The translations under genes were made by a program, and so were the position numbers. DNA of 64,000 nucleotides from Bacillus cereus ATCC 14579 (GTDB lineage: Bacteria; Bacillota; Bacilli; Bacillales; Bacillaceae_G), in contig NC_004722.1 of assembly GCF_000007825.1 (NCBI RefSeq), positions 1,900,501 through 1,964,500 on the forward strand. Reading direction: 5' to 3'. This document shows positions 62,397-64,000 of the stretch, piece after piece. Positions within the stretch are counted from its first letter, which is position 1. Each line of letters begins with the position of its first letter. Under the pieces are notes generated by a model. That model saw only the letters and a list, made by a program, of their open reading frames with translations. It was not told where the DNA came from and did not search any database.

Positions 62397-62401
62397 ATGC
62401 A

Positions 62402-63304
62402 TTATGGTACAGGATGTCCATTAGAGCTTTCGAAAATTGTAAACCATTGTTGACGGTCTAAGTTAACTTTTGTAGCAAGAGCGGCAGTTTTTACGCGATC
62501 TAATTTACCAGAGCCAACGATTGGCATCATATTAGCTGGATGAGCAAGTAACCAAGCATACATAACCGTATCGATATTAGAAACACCTAGCTCAGTAGCA
62601 ACTTTTTGCACAGTTTCGCGTACACGTACAGCACGTTCTGATTGACCAGTAAAGATCTCACCACCAGCAAGAGGTGACCAAATCATTGGATTGATTCGTT
62701 TTTCTTGGCATAAGTCAATTGTTCCTTTTTCAAAATGCTCAAGCTGCAATGCAGAAACTTCAATTTGGTTCGTAATAAGTGGAAAATCTAAGTACGAATT
62801 TAACATATTAAATTGTGAAGGTAAGAAGTTAGATACACCGAAGTGACGAACTTTTCCTTCTTGTTTTAATTGTGAAAAGGCTTTTGCCACTTCATTTGGA
62901 TCCATAAAAGGATCGGGACGATGAATAAGTAATACGTCAATATAATCTGTATGTAAATTTTTAAGTGATGCTTCTACACTTTGCATAATATGCTCTGTAC
63001 TAGTATTGTAGTGAGCAACATATCGTTCTGGAAATTTCGGTGATGGGGGAGCGATTCCACACTTTGTAATAATTTGCATGTTTTCTCGTAAGGAAGGCTT
63101 TAATTGTAAAGCTTCGCCAAATAACCCTTCACACGTATATGCGCCGTAAATATCAGCGTGATCAAAAGTAGTAATTCCCATATCCATACAATCTTCAATG
63201 AAAGAAAGTAATTCTTGTTTTGTCATATTCCATTCTGCTAAACGCCAAAATCCTTGAATAATACGAGAAAATTCTAGCGTTTCAGCCATTTGAACTCGCT
63301 CCAT
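62402..63304 (-). CDS. Aldo/keto reductase, YdhF-like
   Basis: 300 residues of the AKR family. Active-site signature TTFDHADIYGAYTCEGLFGEAL (about 43-64) with Asp and Tyr, Lys in ITKCGI, and the NADP-binding end IVGSGKLDRVKTA. Reduces an unknown carbonyl substrate. Single gene, GGGGG upstream. Confidence 0.88.
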   Translation of the reverse strand: MERVQMAETLEFSRIIQGFWRLAEWNMTKQELLSFIEDCMDMGITTFDHADIYGAYTCEGLFGEALQLKPSLRENMQIITKCGIAPPSPKFPERYVAHYNTSTEHIMQSVEASLKNLHTDYIDVLLIHRPDPFMDPNEVAKAFSQLKQEGKVRHFGVSNFLPSQFNMLNSYLDFPLITNQIEVSALQLEHFEKGTIDLCQEKRINPMIWSPLAGGEIFTGQSERAVRVRETVQKVATELGVSNIDTVMYAWLLAHPANMMPIVGSGKLDRVKTAALATKVNLDRQQWFTIFESSNGHPVP

Positions 63305-63468
63305 TATAAGTACCCCCTTGATGAATAATAATGTTTTGAAAAGGCTTTCTTACTACATATTATTATATAGTTAATTAGGTGTACAGACAATAAATATGTT
63401 TTGCTACAAAAACGATTTTCTCTATATGTTATAATGTAGAAACATATAGCTATAAGGAGATGTACGAA

Positions 63469-64000
63469 ATGATTCCAGTAACAATATTAACTGGTTTTCT
63501 TGGATCGGGGAAAACGACATTATTAAATCGTATTTTATCAGAAAATCACGGTAAGAAATTAGCGGTGATTGTAAATGAAATAGGGCAAATTGGCATTGAT
63601 AATCAGTTGATTATGAATGTGGAAGAAGAAATTATGGAAATGACAAATGGCTGTTTATGCTGTACTGTACGTGAAGACTTACTTGTTGCTTTAAAACAGT
63701 TATTGGACGTAAAAGCAGAAGGGAAAATGGATTTTGATGGTTTAGTAATTGAAACGACTGGCCTTGCAAATCCAGGCCCGATTATTCAAACATTCTTTTT
63801 AGATCCAGTCATCCAATCTGCTTACCAAATTAACGGTGTTGTAACGGTGGTAGATAGTTATCATATACATAAACATTTTGAAAAAGGATTAGAAGCAAAA
63901 GAGCAAATTGCGTTTGCTGATGTTGTTTTAGTAAATAAATTAGATTTAATTGAAGAGAATGAGAAAGAAAATCTCTTGCATGAAATTCAAGGAATTAACC
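63469..64000 (+). CDS. CobW/P47K-family GTPase (3' end cut off)
   Basis: 177 residues visible. Walker A GFLGSGKTTLLN (9-20), NEIGQIGIDN, the metal-binding CxCC in NGCLCCTVRED (about 62-72), DxxG-type IETTGLANPGP, and NKLD base motif. COG0523 GTPases deliver zinc or other metals to target proteins (ZagA/YciC, NHase activators). No Zur box was placed upstream. AAGGAG site; continues past the window edge. Confidence 0.9.
   Translation, partial: MIPVTILTGFLGSGKTTLLNRILSENHGKKLAVIVNEIGQIGIDNQLIMNVEEEIMEMTNGCLCCTVREDLLVALKQLLDVKAEGKMDFDGLVIETTGLANPGPIIQTFFLDPVIQSAYQINGVVTVVDSYHIHKHFEKGLEAKEQIAFADVVLVNKLDLIEENEKENLLHEIQGIN

Noticed and set aside
1..64000. CRISPR arrays, tRNA/rRNA genes, prophage or insertion sequences
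   Set aside because: No regularly spaced repeats, cloverleaf or transposase or phage structural genes were seen.

Overview
The window is about 35% GC, uses AGGAGG-type ribosome binding sites and has compact Gram-positive operons. Gene content points to the Bacillus cereus group: an EntFM-type cell wall peptidase, the complete asbABCDEF petrobactin operon, two peptidoglycan polysaccharide deacetylases, an alpha/beta-type small acid-soluble spore protein, a YjcZ-type spore peptide and several small Bacillus-specific DUF families. The exact species cannot be decided from this piece. No phage, insertion sequence, CRISPR array, tRNA or rRNA is visible; it reads as ordinary chromosomal backbone.

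Layout. 1-9.6 kb: end of entFM, a hydrolase, an ABC exporter next to an OmpR-type two-component system, a short-chain dehydrogenase, an aminoglycoside adenylyltransferase with an attenuator-like leader, a deacetylase and a NUDIX protein. 9.7-14.4 kb: a bcr1-like repeat, then the threonine operon hom-thrC-thrB, preceded by a T-box and by a small open frame that resembles the enterobacterial ThrL leader peptide. 14.5-23.6 kb: an envelope block (a glycosidase-like lipoprotein, an LCP ligase, a lipoprotein-response regulator-kinase-deacetylase run, YkyA). 23.7-32.5 kb: MgtC, an acetyltransferase and asbA-F with a Fur-box promoter. 32.5-48.3 kb: SASP, transporters, a MocR regulator, patatin, a transglutaminase, NadE, a BceB-like permease without its ATPase, an AbrB-like regulator, an intracellular subtilisin, and an ArsR / aldo-keto reductase / MFS unit with a 42-bp palindromic operator. 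48.3-64 kb: DUF805, DUF4257, DinB, a second-type RsgA GTPase, a chemoreceptor, YkvI, Dps, an oxidoreductase set and the start of a CobW-family GTPase.

Five genes are each broken by a single-base indel (ABC exporter, FG-GAP-like lipoprotein, two MFS transporters, YjcZ peptide). In every case undoing one base restores a full-length family member. This density looks more like base-calling or assembly error than gene decay, so the five should be treated as provisional pseudogenes.

The most interesting signals are regulatory: (1) a T-box terminator followed by a Thr-rich ThrL-like leader peptide before hom; (2) an eight-residue leader peptide plus a hairpin that hides the Shine-Dalgarno of the aminoglycoside adenylyltransferase gene; (3) near-identical 22-bp AACCTTACA..TGTAAGGTT sites upstream of the LCP gene and of the BceB-like permease, which suggest one BceR/VirR-type regulator; (4) perfect palindromes over the -10 regions of the ArsR/AKR unit and of the lipoprotein-two-component-deacetylase unit.
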